A stretch of DNA of 59,398 nt from Heterostelium multicystogenum (GCA_003667245.1 RCNN01000584.1:1-59398); one strand, 5' to 3'; counted from the first letter of the stretch, positions 1-9,281 are shown. Numbers and translations are program-made. Notes: generated from the letters alone by a model not told the origin.

Positions 1-479
1 AAGTTGCCTTCGTCGGTGAAGAACTTCACGGCAAACCCACGCACGTCACGCACGGTATCGCCGGAGCCGCGTGGGCCCTGAACCGTGGAAAAGCGCGCAA
101 ATACCGGGGTTTTATGTTCCGGGTTACGCAGGAACCCGGCCTTGGTCAGCGCCGAATGATTTTCATAGGTCTGGAAATAGCCGTGGGCACCGGTACCCCG
201 GGCATGGACGATGCGTTCCGGGATCCGCTCATGGTCAAAGTGCGTGATTTTTTCACGCATGATGAAGTCTTCCAGCAGCGATGGTCCACGGGAGCCGACC
301 TTCAAGCTGTTCTGGTTATCGGAAACCTTCACGCCCTGGTTGGTACGCAGCGCCTGGCCCGTCGCGTCGGAGCGGAATGTTTCCAGGCTTTGCAGCTTGG
401 CGTTGGTGTTGCCACGGTCCAGAGTGTCGGTGCCCGCAAGTTCGCTCTTGGGCGGGGTAACTGGCTTTTTAGTACTCAT
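1..479 (-). CDS. katE: Catalase HPII-type, N-terminal part (cut by window start)
   Basis: Only the first ~159 residues lie in the window; the gene runs off the left edge. It begins [16 protein letters not shown] and contains the heme-catalase distal-side motif [14 protein letters not shown], with the presumed catalytic His at about residue 92, followed by [16 protein letters not shown]. The long N-terminal lead before the catalytic domain suggests the large-subunit (clade 2, KatE/HPII) type, which degrades H2O2 in the cytoplasm. The ATG at 477-479 is preceded by GAGGAG about 10 bases away. The visible part has no frameshift. Subtype is less sure than family because the C-terminal flavodoxin-like domain is not visible. 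Confidence 0.85.
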   Translation of the reverse strand, partial: MSTKKPVTPPKSELAGTDTLDRGNTNAKLQSLETFRSDATGQALRTNQGVKVSDNQNSLKVGSRGPSLLEDFIMREKITHFDHERIPERIVHARGTGAHGYFQTYENHSALTKAGFLRNPEHKTPVFARFSTVQGPRGSGDTVRDVRGFAVKFFTDEGN

Positions 480-747
480 CAGACAAAAACTCCTCGTTTG
501 CGTAGGCCAGAGCGATCCCCGGCTCTTCTTGAGCAAAACCCCAGGCACGGCACCTGGGAGTTTCGAGTTGCTTATGTAGTGACTGACACGGTTTTGTACC
601 GTTCCTTTTTTATGACCTTTGATCGCGTTATTGCCAAATCGCTGGTCGGATGAGAAATAAATGCTAAGAAACGCTATACGGACAGGCTAAAATGCGCGCC
701 CGGCTAACCGCTGATCCCTTTTTAATGCGCCCCACAAGGTTCGCTAC

Positions 748-1755
748 GTGATCGAGTTTCATAACGTCCATAAAACCTACCGGGTCGCCGGTAAGGATAT
801 CCCCGCACTGCATCCCACCAACCTGCGCGTCGAAAATGGCCAGGTGTTTGGTCTGATCGGCCATTCCGGTGCGGGAAAAAGTACTTTGCTGCGTCTGATC
901 AACCGCCTGGAGCAACCCAGCGGCGGCCAGATCAAGGTCGATGACGAAGAAGTCACCGCCCTCGACGCCAACGGCCTGCGCCGTTTCCGGCAACAGGTCG
1001 GGATGATCTTCCAGCACTTCAACCTGCTGGCATCCAAGACCGTTGCCGACAACGTGGCGCTGCCGCTGACCCTCGCGGGCGAACTTTCCCGCAAGGAAAT
1101 CGACCTGCGCGTGGCCGAATTGCTGGCCCGGGTCGGCCTGTCCGACCACGCCAAGAAGTATCCGGCGCAGTTGTCGGGCGGCCAGAAGCAGCGCGTCGGC
1201 ATCGCCCGCGCCCTGGCCACCAAGCCGAAAATCCTGCTGTGCGACGAAGCCACCAGCGCCCTCGACCCGCAGACCACGGCCTCGGTCCTGCAACTGCTGG
1301 CCGAGATCAACCGCGAGCTGAAGCTGACCATCGTGCTGATCACCCATGAAATGGACGTGATCCGCCGCGTGTGCGACCACGTGGCCGTGATGGACGCCGG
1401 CGTGATCGTCGAGCAAGGCACCGTCGCCGACGTATTCCTGCACCCCAAGCACCCGACCACCAAGCGCTTCGTGCAGGAATCCGAGCAAGTCGACGAAGGC
1501 GAACAGCGTGATGACTTCGCCCATGTACCGGGGCGCATCGTGCGACTGACGTTCCAGGGCGAAGCGACCTACGCGCCGCTGCTGGGTACCGTCGCCCGCG
1601 ACACGGGTGTGGACTACAGCATCCTCGCCGGTCGTATCGACCGCATCAAAGACATTCCCTACGGGCAACTGACCCTCGCCGTCACCGGCGGTGACATGGA
1701 GGCCGCCTTCGCCGCCTTCACCGCGGCAGACGTCCATATGGAGGTGCTGCGCTAA
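748..1755 (+). CDS. metN: Methionine ABC transporter, ATP-binding subunit MetN
   Basis: 335 residues starting at GTG. Walker A GHSGAGKS lies at residues 38-45, the ABC signature LSGGQKQ at about 142-148, and Walker B plus catalytic Glu ([13 protein letters not shown]) near 162-174. The last ~80 residues match the C-terminal NIL domain of methionine importers, which senses internal methionine. It powers uptake of D- and L-methionine at the inner membrane. The stop overlaps the metI start by one base, and metI and metQ follow, giving the standard metNIQ operon. The family call is secure, since NIL plus a MetQ-like binding protein excludes other amino-acid importers. Confidence 0.95.
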   Translation: MIEFHNVHKTYRVAGKDIPALHPTNLRVENGQVFGLIGHSGAGKSTLLRLINRLEQPSGGQIKVDDEEVTALDANGLRRFRQQVGMIFQHFNLLASKTVADNVALPLTLAGELSRKEIDLRVAELLARVGLSDHAKKYPAQLSGGQKQRVGIARALATKPKILLCDEATSALDPQTTASVLQLLAEINRELKLTIVLITHEMDVIRRVCDHVAVMDAGVIVEQGTVADVFLHPKHPTTKRFVQESEQVDEGEQRDDFAHVPGRIVRLTFQGEATYAPLLGTVARDTGVDYSILAGRIDRIKDIPYGQLTLAVTGGDMEAAFAAFTAADVHMEVLR

Positions 1756-2429
1756 TGGAAATCCTCTTGAGCTTTTTCTCGAACATCGACTGGTCGGAAA
1801 TCCTGCTCGCCACCGGCGACACCATGACCATGCTGTTCGGCTCGCTGCTGTTCACCGTATTGCTGGGCTTGCCGTTGGGCGTGCTGCTGTTCCTGTGCAG
1901 CCCGCGTCAGCTGTTCGAGCAAAAGAATGTTTATGCGCTGTTGTCGCTGGTGGTGAACATCCTGCGTTCGCTGCCGTTCATTATCCTGTTGATCGTAATG
2001 ATCCCGTTCACGGTGCTGATCACCGGCACCTCGCTGGGTGTTGCCGGTGCAATTCCGCCACTGGTGGTGGGTGCCACGCCGTTCTTTGCGCGCCTGGTGG
2101 AAACCGCGCTGCGTGAAGTGGACCGCGGGATTATCGAAGCGACCCAGGCCATGGGCGCGACCACTCGCCAGATCATTACCAACGCGTTGCTGCCCGAAGC
2201 CCGCCCCGGCATCTTCGCGGCGATTACGGTGACGGCGATTACACTGGTTTCCTACACGGCCATGGCCGGTGTAGTGGGTGCCGGTGGCCTGGGTGACTTG
2301 GCGATCCGCTTCGGTTATCAGCGCTTCCAGACCGACGTGATGGTGGTCACCGTGGTGCTGCTGCTGATCCTGGTACAAATTCTGCAAACCGTCGGCGACA
2401 AGCTGGTGGTGCACTTTTCTCGAAAATAA
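1755..2429 (+). CDS. metI: Methionine ABC transporter permease MetI
   Basis: 224 residues, hydrophobic, with about five membrane segments, the usual length for this family. The cytoplasmic coupling loop that contacts the ATPase is visible as EATQAMGATTRQIITNALLP around residues 133-152, the EAA motif of binding-protein-dependent permeases. Its ATG shares one base with the metN stop, so the two are translationally coupled. With MetN it forms the inner-membrane channel for methionine. The reading frame is intact. Confidence 0.95.
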   Translation: MEILLSFFSNIDWSEILLATGDTMTMLFGSLLFTVLLGLPLGVLLFLCSPRQLFEQKNVYALLSLVVNILRSLPFIILLIVMIPFTVLITGTSLGVAGAIPPLVVGATPFFARLVETALREVDRGIIEATQAMGATTRQIITNALLPEARPGIFAAITVTAITLVSYTAMAGVVGAGGLGDLAIRFGYQRFQTDVMVVTVVLLLILVQILQTVGDKLVVHFSRK

Positions 2430-2480
2430 CGGCTATTGCCGGCGTTAAGCCGGCCAATTCCCGAACAAGGAGCTTGTTGA

Positions 2481-3254
2481 ATGAAAAAACTACTGGTTGC
2501 TTTCGCCGCCGTTGCCGCGTTCTCCGCCCACGCCGCCGAAACCCTCACCGTGGCCGCGTCCCCGGTGCCGCACGCTGAAATCCTCGAATTCGTGAAGCCG
2601 GCTCTGGCCAAGGAAGGCGTGGACCTGCAGGTCAAAGTCTTCACCGACTACGTTCAGCCAAACGTACAGGTAGCCGAAAAGCGCCTGGACGCCAACTTCT
2701 TCCAGCACCAGCCGTACCTGGATGAGTTCAACAAAGCCAAGGGCACTCATCTGGTGAACGTTGGCGCTGTGCACCTGGAGCCTCTGGGCGCCTACTCCAG
2801 CAAGTACAAGAAGCTGGAAGACCTGCCAAGCGGCGCCAACGTCGTGATCCCGAACGACGCCACCAACGGCGGCCGTGCGCTGTTGCTGCTGGCCAAGCAC
2901 AACCTGATCACCCTGAAGGACCCGACCAACATCCTGTCGACCATCAAGGACATCACTGAAAACCCGAAAGACCTGAAATTCCGCGAACTGGAAGCCGCCA
3001 CCCTGCCGCGCGTGCTGACCCAGGTCGACCTGGCGCTGATCAACACCAACTACGCCCTGGAAGCCAAGCTGGACCCGTCCAAGGACGCACTGGTGATCGA
3101 AGGCAACGACTCGCCTTATGTGAACATCCTGGTGACCCGCGAAGACAACAAGGATTCGGACGCGGTGAAGAAGCTGGTAGCAGCCCTGCACACACCGGAA
3201 GTGAAAGCGTTCATTCTTGAGAAGTACAAAGGCGCGATCCTGCCGGCGTTCTGA
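2481..3254 (+). CDS. metQ: Methionine-binding protein MetQ
   Basis: 257 residues. The N-terminus MKKLLVAFAAVAAFSAHAAE is a signal peptide with a likely cut after AHA. No lipobox cysteine is present, so it should be a soluble periplasmic protein, not a lipoprotein. The body matches the NlpA/MetQ family (for example TVAASPVPHAEILEFVKP, and DANFFQHQPYLDEF, a ligand-pocket segment). It captures methionine for MetNI. It starts 51 bases after metI with an AAGGAG site. A short GC hairpin (GCCGGC-GTTAA-GCCGGC, 2438-2454) lies in the gap and might lower or stabilise the metQ transcript; that role is inference. Confidence 0.93.
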   Translation: MKKLLVAFAAVAAFSAHAAETLTVAASPVPHAEILEFVKPALAKEGVDLQVKVFTDYVQPNVQVAEKRLDANFFQHQPYLDEFNKAKGTHLVNVGAVHLEPLGAYSSKYKKLEDLPSGANVVIPNDATNGGRALLLLAKHNLITLKDPTNILSTIKDITENPKDLKFRELEAATLPRVLTQVDLALINTNYALEAKLDPSKDALVIEGNDSPYVNILVTREDNKDSDAVKKLVAALHTPEVKAFILEKYKGAILPAF

Positions 3255-3279
3255 TCCAAGGCCGAAACCCGATCGAAAA

Positions 3280-3332
3280 AGCGGACGCAGAGCGTCCAGT
3301 GCGGCATTCCCACGCAGAGCGTGGGAACGATC
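3280..3332. repeat. Short palindromic intergenic repeat (GCGTGGGAACGATC family)
   Basis: Two small inverted repeats in tandem: GGACGCAGAGCGTCC and TTCCCACGCAGAGCGTGGGAA. The same units recur at 42733-42844 and, degraded, at 29541-29595, so this is a dispersed family distinct from the TGTGGGAGC REP elements. It lies just after metQ and directly before a REP pair. Confidence 0.75.
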
Positions 3333-3338
3333 CAAACC

Positions 3339-3431
3339 AATGTGGGAGCGGGCTTGCTCGCGAAGGCGGTGGTTCAGTCGATCATCTGTTGACTGACACA
3401 CCGCCTTCGCGAGCAAGCCGCTCCCACATTT
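3339..3431. repeat. REP pair (REPIN-like) between metQ and sco1
   Basis: Two inverted copies of a REP unit: TGTGGGAGCGGGCTTGCTCG on the left and its complement on the right, separated by about 40 bases. The right arm lacks one C of a CCC run, in keeping with the homopolymer errors seen elsewhere. It sits between the convergent genes metQ and sco1. Such elements are non-autonomous repeats mobilised by RAYT proteins; no RAYT gene is present in this window. Confidence 0.85.
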
Positions 3432-3463
3432 GATTTGTGTCGCTCAGAAAATGGTCGGCAGGC

Positions 3464-4100
3464 TTATTTACGCTGCAACAACCCCGGGAACTGCGCTACC
3501 AGCTTCTGGTTGTTCAACGGCGCCCGGATAAACCCGCGTTGCGTTCCATCCGGCCCGATCAGCGCAAGGTTGCCGCTGTGGTCGACGGTGTAGTTGGGCT
3601 TGCTGGTGTCTGCCGGAATAAACGGAATGCTCACCGCATTCGAAACCTTCTGCACATCGTCCACATTCGCACCGGTCAAGCCCTCGAACTGTGGATCGAA
3701 GTAGCCCAGGTACTGCTTGAGCTGCGCCGGTGTATCGCGGTTCGGGTCAACGCTGACCAAAATCACCTGCAACTTATCCACAACGTCTTTGGGCAGCTCG
3801 CTCTTGATCTGCCGCAGCTGGGCGAGGGTGGTCGGACAGATGTCCGGGCAGAAGGTGTAGCCGAAGAACAGCACGCTCCACTTGCCTTTCAGCTCGTTGA
3901 CCACCACCGGCTGGCCGTCCTGATTGGTCATGGTCACCGGTGGCAAACTGACGGCTTTGCGGCAGCAGGATGATGCCGGCATCGATCAAGGCCGTCGGGT
4001 CGCCCTGGCCTTTGCCACTCAGGACTTTGTTGACGGTCAGGCCCATGATCAACGCGACAATGGCCACCAGAATGAAGACAGTTTTTTGAGTTCGAGTCAT
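3464..4100 (-). CDS. SCO1/SenC/PrrC copper chaperone for cytochrome oxidase (frameshifted)
   Basis: About 211 residues once one frameshift near 3960 is allowed for. The start is [20 protein letters not shown], a single N-terminal membrane anchor. The C-terminal thioredoxin-like domain holds the copper-binding motif [16 protein letters not shown] (CxxxC) and later the sequence [12 protein letters not shown], which contains the conserved copper-ligand His. SCO proteins deliver copper to the CuA site of oxidase subunit II. The start overlaps the cyoE stop by four bases, making this the last gene of the oxidase operon. The frameshift is probably a sequencing error. Confidence 0.88.
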
Positions 4101-4996
4101 AGGTTCAACAATAGGTAATGGTCTACGAGCAGGGCGATAAACAGCATGAACAGGTACCCGATAGAGTACTTGAAGGTGTTGATCGCCGCGTGCGGCCGAC
4201 TGCCACGGTACAGCACCCAGGCCCATTGCAGAAAGCGCCCGCCCAGAACCAGTGCGCACACCAGGTACAGCATGCCGCTCATGTGGATGACATAGGGCAT
4301 CAGGCTGACCGCCAGCAAAGCGAAGGTGTAGAGCAGGATATGCACCTTGGTGTAGTGCTCGCCGTGGGTCACGGGCAGCATCGGGATGTCGGCCTTGGCG
4401 TATTCCTCCTTGCGGTGAATCGCCAGGGCCCAGAAGTGCGGCGGGGTCCAGGCGAAGATGATCAGCACCAGCAGCAACGGCTCGGCGCTGACGTGGCCAG
4501 TGACGGCAACCCAACCCAGCAACGGCGGCGCGGCGCCAGCCAGCCCACCGATGACGATGTTCTGCGGCGTCGCACGCTTGAGAAAACCGGTGTAGATCAC
4601 CGCATAACCCAACAGCGAGGCCAGGGTCAGCCAGGCGGCCAGCGGATTGGTAAACGCCAGCAGCAGCGCCAGCCCGGCAACCGCCAGCACCATCGCAAAA
4701 ACAAGTGCCGCCACAGGCGATACGCGCCCTTCCGCCAGCGGGCGTTTATGGGTGCGCGCCATCAAAGCATCGATGCGCCGGTCCACCACATGGTTGACCG
4801 CCGCCGCGCCGCCGGCACACAGCGCGATCCCCAGGTTGCCGAAAATCAGCACCGGCCACGGCACCCCGGTGCGGGTGGCGAGGAACATGCCCACCAGCGA
4901 GGTGATGAGCATCAGCACCACCACTTTTGGCTTGGTCAGCTCCAGATAGTCACGCCAGATCGCCTGGCTGTGACGCTCGCTGATCAAGGTCGCCAT
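4097..4996 (-). CDS. cyoE: Protoheme IX farnesyltransferase (heme O synthase)
   Basis: 299 residues with multiple membrane segments, the usual length. The first prenyltransferase motif, [20 protein letters not shown], contains the NxxxDxxxD pattern that binds the Mg-diphosphate of farnesyl diphosphate. A second region reads [14 protein letters not shown]. The enzyme converts heme B to heme O, which CtaA then oxidises to heme A. It follows ctaA by 39 bases in the same operon, so it is the CtaB of the aa3/caa3 oxidase. Reading frame intact. Confidence 0.95.
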   Translation of the reverse strand: MATLISERHSQAIWRDYLELTKPKVVVLMLITSLVGMFLATRTGVPWPVLIFGNLGIALCAGGAAAVNHVVDRRIDALMARTHKRPLAEGRVSPVAALVFAMVLAVAGLALLLAFTNPLAAWLTLASLLGYAVIYTGFLKRATPQNIVIGGLAGAAPPLLGWVAVTGHVSAEPLLLVLIIFAWTPPHFWALAIHRKEEYAKADIPMLPVTHGEHYTKVHILLYTFALLAVSLMPYVIHMSGMLYLVCALVLGGRFLQWAWVLYRGSRPHAAINTFKYSIGYLFMLFIALLVDHYLLLNL

Positions 4997-5035
4997 GGCA
5001 TCTCTCCTTTGATGGTGATGAGGCCCGACACGTGT

Positions 5036-6064
5036 TTACGCGGGCTGAAGCGCCAGCCGAATGGCAAACTGATGTCGCACCCGAACCAGGCTGGTGCGGG
5101 CGTGGTAATTGACCAGCACCAGCGTCAGCAGCAACGCCGCGCCGCCGGCGTTATGCGCGACCGCAACCGGCAGCGGCAGGTGGAAGTACACGTTACTCAG
5201 GCCCAGGCAGAGTTGCGCCGCCAGGGCGATCAACAACAGGCCCGCCAGGCGGGTCATGCCGACCACCTTGAGCTGCCAGGCCAGGCCCAGCAACACGACA
5301 GTGACCAGCAGCGCGCCAATCCGGTGGGTGAGGTGAATCGCCGTGCGCGCATCACTGTCCAGTTGCCCGCCGAGGTAATTGGGGCCGATATGCTGGGTCA
5401 GGTGAAAGCCATTGGCGAAATCCGCCGCCGGCCACCATTGCCCGTGACAGGTCGGCAGGTCGATACACGCCACGGCTGCGTAGTTGGAGCTGACCCATCC
5501 ACCCAGCGCGATCTGGCCGATCACCAGCACCAGCCCGGCCGTCGCCCAATACTGCAAACGCCTGGGCACGATCAGCGCCGGCAATACGCCGGACAATCGC
5601 AGCGTCAGCAAGAACAGCAGGCTCAACGTCGCAAACCCGCCCAATAAATGCCCGGTGACCACTTGCGGCCAGAGCTTCAGCGTCACCGTCCACATGCCAA
5701 ACGCTGCCTGGGCGAACACCACCGCCAACAGGAACAACGGCAGCTTCAACGGCTGGCCCGGATGATGCCGATGGGTCCAGGCGCGCGCCGCCAGCAGCAC
5801 GATCAACAGCCCGAGGGTGCCGGCGAAGTAACGGTGGGTCATCTCGTTCCAGCCCTTGTCCGCCTCGACCGGCGTGTCCGGGTAATGCAGTTCGGCATGG
5901 GCCAGCTGGGCTTCGCTTTTCGGCACGCTGATAAAGCCATAGCAACCCGGCCAGTCCGGGCAACCGAGACCCGCGTGGGTGAGGCGGGTATAGGCGCCCA
6001 GCAGCACCACGACCAGGGCCAGCAGGGTGGCAAACAGCGCGAGGCGAAATCCAGGTTTGGCCAT
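5036..6064 (-). CDS. ctaA: Heme A synthase CtaA
   Basis: 342 residues with about eight membrane segments. Conserved features are TRLTHAGLGCPDWPGCYG near the N-terminus, with the cysteine pair found in many bacterial CtaA proteins, and the heme-ligand histidine segments NEMTHRYFAG, VTGHLLGGF, AIHLTHRIGA and VAHNAGGA. It oxidises the C8 methyl of heme O to a formyl group, giving heme A for the oxidase. It lies between a small membrane protein gene and cyoE. Intact. Confidence 0.95.
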   Translation of the reverse strand: MAKPGFRLALFATLLALVVVLLGAYTRLTHAGLGCPDWPGCYGFISVPKSEAQLAHAELHYPDTPVEADKGWNEMTHRYFAGTLGLLIVLLAARAWTHRHHPGQPLKLPLFLLAVVFAQAAFGMWTVTLKLWPQVVTGHLLGGFATLSLLFLLTLRLSGVLPALIVPRRLQYWATAGLVLVIGQIALGGWVSSNYAAVACIDLPTCHGQWWPAADFANGFHLTQHIGPNYLGGQLDSDARTAIHLTHRIGALLVTVVLLGLAWQLKVVGMTRLAGLLLIALAAQLCLGLSNVYFHLPLPVAVAHNAGGAALLLTLVLVNYHARTSLVRVRHQFAIRLALQPA

Positions 6065-6074
6065 GACGGTGTCC

Positions 6075-6674
6075 TTATCCGATGTTCGACAGTTTCAGCA
6101 GCAGGCGCAGGTCGTTGAGCAGGTCCTTGCCCTTGACCCGGGCGTCGTAGCGCAGCACCAGGTTGCCGTGGGGGTCGACGATCCACAGCTGGGCATCGCC
6201 GCTGCCTTGGGCGGCGGCGTCTTTGTTGAAGGTCGACAGGTCCAGGGAATAGCGTTGCAGTTGCGGGTATTCGGCCTTGAGTTTGGCGTCATACGCGGTG
6301 CTGACCGGCTGCGCACTGGCCAGGGCGTGGCTGGCGCGGGAGGCATCACGGCCCAGGCCGATCTGGAGTTGGCGTGCGAGGTACACCAGTTGCTGGCAGT
6401 CGGCGGCGCAGGCGGTGGGCGCGGTGACCAGCAGTTGCCAGCGGTCTTCGTCAGCCTGCACGCCAATGTCGGCACGGGTCTGGCCATTGCCGATCATCTC
6501 GCCGTGGTAACTGCGGCTGTCCGGCACCCAGAACTGCAATTTGTACATAAAGGTGGCGAGCACCATCGGGCCGACCACCATCAGCAGGATCAGGATCAGT
6601 TGCCAGCGGCCCTTGCGCCGATTGGGCGCTGCCGGCGTGTCAGACATGTTGAGTGGATTCATGGCCGCTCCCAT
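6075..6674 (-). CDS. Membrane-anchored protein of the cytochrome oxidase operon, function unknown
   Basis: 199 residues from the ATG at 6674, chosen because AGGAGA lies seven bases upstream; the in-frame ATGs at 6662 and 6647 have poorer sites. One N-terminal membrane helix (LILILLMVVGPMVLATFMYK) is followed by a domain predicted to be outside the cytoplasm. The text WQLLVTAPTACAADCQQLVY and ...LWIVDPHGNLVLRY resembles a thioredoxin/SCO-like fold with a CAADC cysteine pair, which hints at copper or thiol handling; that is inference. It is conserved in pseudomonad oxidase operons between surf1 and ctaA. Its start lies inside the end of surf1, an overlap of 35 bases. Confidence 0.75.
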   Translation of the reverse strand: MGAAMNPLNMSDTPAAPNRRKGRWQLILILLMVVGPMVLATFMYKLQFWVPDSRSYHGEMIGNGQTRADIGVQADEDRWQLLVTAPTACAADCQQLVYLARQLQIGLGRDASRASHALASAQPVSTAYDAKLKAEYPQLQRYSLDLSTFNKDAAAQGSGDAQLWIVDPHGNLVLRYDARVKGKDLLNDLRLLLKLSNIG

Positions 6675-7383
6675 GGCGCTTCTCCTTTTTTGTGTTGTGC
6701 CATCCGAGGTAGAGGTAAAGGCCGAACAGCGCCACCGCCATGGCGAACCACTGCACGGCATAGCCCAGGTGTTTTTCCGGGCCCATGGCGACCACGGGCC
6801 AGTTGGTTTCGAAAGTGCCAGGGCCCGCTTCAGCCCGCACTTCATAGGCGAATCCGCTGCGGCCCAACTCGGTCCACAGCGCTGCGGGATGCAGTGCGGT
6901 TAACAATCGTGGCCACTGTGCGCCCGCCGGATCGGCATGCAACTGGAAGGTCTCGCCAGGCGCCACATAGACCCAGGCGTCGAGATTCAACAGTTGTTCG
7001 GGAGTGGTGAAAACCGGCGGTGCACGGCGGTCCGGCCAGGGCAGCCAGCCACGATTGAGCAACAGCCACTCGCCGCTGGCCTGATCATGGAAAGGTTGCA
7101 GTAGCTCCACACCGACCTTGCCGTCGCGAAAGCGGTTATCCAGCAACACGCTGTGCTCGGCATCGAACTGCCCGCGCAAATGCACACGACGGAACGCCGG
7201 ATCTTCGGTGGCCTGCAGTTGCGTACTGCTCATGGGCTCGGCAGCGCGGCGCTCGGCGTAAGTGTCCAGCAGCGCCTGTTTTTCGTGACCGCGAGACAGC
7301 TGCCAAAAGCCGAGAAATACCAGTAACGGCAGCAGCACGAGTACCACCAGCGTCGGCGCAATACCGGGGCGAAAGGGTTTCAT
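6640..7383 (-). CDS. SURF1 family oxidase assembly protein
   Basis: 247 residues from MKPFRPGIAPTLVVLVLLPL. There is an N-terminal membrane segment ending FLGFWQLSRGHEKQ, the hallmark SURF1 start, and a second near the C-terminus (YAVQWFAMAVALFGLYLY). SURF1 proteins help insert heme A into oxidase subunit I. The segment HSVLLDNRFRDGKVG matches the family core. The C-terminus overlaps the start of the next gene by 35 bases, so the pair is tightly coupled. Intact. Confidence 0.9.
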   Translation of the reverse strand: MKPFRPGIAPTLVVLVLLPLLVFLGFWQLSRGHEKQALLDTYAERRAAEPMSSTQLQATEDPAFRRVHLRGQFDAEHSVLLDNRFRDGKVGVELLQPFHDQASGEWLLLNRGWLPWPDRRAPPVFTTPEQLLNLDAWVYVAPGETFQLHADPAGAQWPRLLTALHPAALWTELGRSGFAYEVRAEAGPGTFETNWPVVAMGPEKHLGYAVQWFAMAVALFGLYLYLGWHNTKKEKRHGSGHESTQHV

Positions 7384-7467
7384 GGCATTGCCGCAGAGGT
7401 CGGTGCTGCGCTGGCTATACTGAATCTCATTGCTCGCCCCCTCCAAAAAAGAGCCCCGGAGCCCACC

Positions 7468-7671
7468 ATGCTCAAAGCAGCCATTGCCCTGATGCTGATT
7501 GCTACCGTCGTGAGCCTGTTCAGTGGCTTGTTCTTCCTGGTCAAGGACGAGGGCAACTCCAACCGCCTCGTCACTGCCTTGACCGTGCGTGTGGTGCTGG
7601 CCGTGATCACCCTGGGGTTGATCACCTGGGGTTTCTTCAGCGGCCAACTGGTATCTCATGCGCCCTGGTGA
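7468..7671 (+). CDS. DUF2909 family twin-transmembrane small protein
   Basis: 67 residues with two membrane segments (AAIALMLIATVVSLFSGLFF and VRVVLAVITLGLITWGFFSG) joined by a short polar loop with KDEGNSN. This small family commonly sits beside cytochrome oxidase genes. Here it runs opposite to the operon, between surf1 and coxC, and ends six bases from the coxC stop, so the two genes converge. A possible role in oxidase assembly is inferred only from position. Confidence 0.8.
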   Translation: MLKAAIALMLIATVVSLFSGLFFLVKDEGNSNRLVTALTVRVVLAVITLGLITWGFFSGQLVSHAPW

Positions 7672-7677
7672 AACACC

Positions 7678-8566
7678 TCAAAGCACGTAAACGAAGAAAA
7701 ACAGCCCGATCCACACCACGTCCACAAAGTGCCAATACCAACTGGCCGCCTCGAACCCGAACTGGTGTTCGTTGTTGAAATGCCCCTTCAGGATGCGCAT
7801 CAGCATCACAAACAAAATGATCGTGCCGATGGTCACGTGGGCACCGTGGAAGCCGGTGAGCATGAAGAAGGTCGCGCCGTACACGCCGGAACCCAGGGTC
7901 AGGCCCAACTCCTTATAGGCATGGATGTATTCCTCGGCCTGGAACCCGAGAAACGCCCAACCCAGCAACACGGTGATCGCCAGCCAGATCTTCAGTGCGC
8001 CGCGATGGCCTTTGCGCAAGGCATGGTGGGCGATAGTGATGGTCACGCTGGAGCTGACCAGCAAGATCGTGTTGATCAGCGGCAAGCCCCACGGGCTGAT
8101 GGTGCCCTTGGGCGCCGGAAACATTTTCGGGTCAGGATTGTTCAGCAGCGGCCAGGCAAATTCGAAGTTCGGCCACAGCATGTGCGCGATGCCCTTGTGG
8201 CCTTCGCCCGCCAGCCACGGCGCCGACATGTGCCGCACATAAAACAGCGCACCGAAAAACGCGATGAAGAACATCACTTCGGAAAAGATGAACCAGGTCA
8301 TGCCCCAGCGAAAAGGAGCGGTCCATCTGCGAACTGTACAAACCGGCGCGACTTTCCTTGATCACCGCGCCGAACCAGCCAAACATCATGTAGGCCAGCA
8401 GCAAGCCACCGACGAAAAAGATCAGCGGGCCGTGGGATTCCGGGCGTGCGGCCTTCAAATCGTTGAACCAGGTCGCCAATCCGAACACCGTGATCAGCAT
8501 CCCCAACGTAGCAATTATTGGCCATTTGCTTTGCGCTGGTACGTAGTACGTATCATGAGTCGACAT
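7678..8566 (-). CDS. coxC: Cytochrome c oxidase subunit III (one frameshift)
   Basis: About 295 residues after allowing for one extra A in an AAAA run near 8311. It begins MSTHDTYYVPAQSKWPIIAT and continues through MDRSF into WGMTWFIFSEVMFFIAFFGA. The C-terminal motif HFVDVVWIGLFFFVYVL and the ...GFHGAHVTIGTI... segment are typical of subunit III. It is a multi-pass inner-membrane subunit that stabilises the oxidase core. It lies between ctaG and surf1. The shift is a likely sequencing error. Confidence 0.92.
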
Positions 8567-8601
8567 GTATTCGTTCTCCTAATCGAGCCCGCATGCAGCG
8601 C

Positions 8602-9153
8602 CTAGCCGCCGGTATGGACAGCCACGGGCGGTTGGCGCGCGGTGATATCGAACAGCGTGTACGCCAGGGTCAAATGCTTCACATCCTTCGGCATGTCGCG
8701 GTCGACAATGAAGCGCACCGGCATCTCTATGCGCTGACCTGGCTGTAGCACTTGCTGGGTGAAGCAAAAACACTCGGTCTTGTGGAAGTACATCGCCGCC
8801 TCGGCCGGCGAAATGCTCGGCACCGCCTGGGCGGTCATCGGCTTGTCGGTGGGGTTGTAGGCCACGAACAGCATCTCGGTGACTGCGCCGGGATTGACCA
8901 CCACCTCGTCGGCCTTGGAGTGGAATTCCCAGACCATATCGATGGCATTGGTGGACAGGAACTGCACCCGCACCTGCCGCGTCGGGTCCACCACCTGCTC
9001 GCCTTCATACTGCCCGGCGGTCTTGCCATTGATGCCGAACGCCTTGCACATCACGTCGTAGATCGGCACCAGGGCAAACCCGAAGGCGAACATCGCCACC
9101 ACCAGGATCAGCAGGCGCGTGACCAGGCGCTTGATAGGCACGGACTCAAGCAT
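8602..9153 (-). CDS. ctaG: CtaG/Cox11 copper chaperone for oxidase subunit I
   Basis: 183 residues from the ATG at 9153 (MLESVPIKRLVTRLLILVVA). The frame stays open upstream to 9225, but that part lies in a REP repeat, so I set the start here; AGGTGG is six bases upstream. One N-terminal membrane anchor is followed by a periplasmic domain with the copper-binding motif KTECFCFTQQ (CFC). Cox11/CtaG delivers copper to CuB. It sits between coxA and coxC as in other pseudomonads. Confidence 0.92.
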   Translation of the reverse strand: MLESVPIKRLVTRLLILVVAMFAFGFALVPIYDVMCKAFGINGKTAGQYEGEQVVDPTRQVRVQFLSTNAIDMVWEFHSKADEVVVNPGAVTEMLFVAYNPTDKPMTAQAVPSISPAEAAMYFHKTECFCFTQQVLQPGQRIEMPVRFIVDRDMPKDVKHLTLAYTLFDITARQPPVAVHTGG

Positions 9154-9192
9154 GGCGGCCACCTGCGAATGAATGTTCTGCGAATGGCCTTT

Positions 9193-9281
9193 CTGTGGGA
9201 GCTGGGTTGCCTGCGATGCTGGCAACTCGGTCTTTCAGGTACACCGAAGTGATGCCATCGCAGCCAAGCCAGCTCCCACAG
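9193..9281. repeat. REP pair inside the cox operon
   Basis: Inverted copies of a diverged REP unit: CTGTGGGAGCTGGGTTGCCT at the left and AGCCAAGCCAGCTCCCACAG at the right. It lies between the coxA stop and the ctaG start within one transcription unit. There it could form a large mRNA hairpin that protects the upstream coxBA message. That effect is inference. Confidence 0.75.

Noticed and set aside
540..558. Small hairpin CCCAGG-CACGGCA-CCTGGG upstream of katE
   Set aside because: Only six base pairs, in the leader of katE, not at a gene end; too weak to call a terminator or riboswitch.
480..747. Possible SAM-type riboswitch upstream of metNIQ
   Set aside because: I see no conserved multi-stem layout or terminator stem before metN, and gammaproteobacterial metNIQ is usually controlled by other means.
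664..1737. Long reverse-strand open frame across metN (357 codons) and similar long frames opposite betC, coxA, glyS and trkA
   Set aside because: They mirror strongly conserved genes on the other strand, have no start site and show low-complexity Gln/His/Arg/Ala composition typical of antisense frames in GC-rich DNA.
4118..5647. 509-codon forward open frame opposite cyoE and ctaA
   Set aside because: Gln/His/Arg-rich, overlaps two intact conserved genes on the other strand, and lacks a ribosome site.
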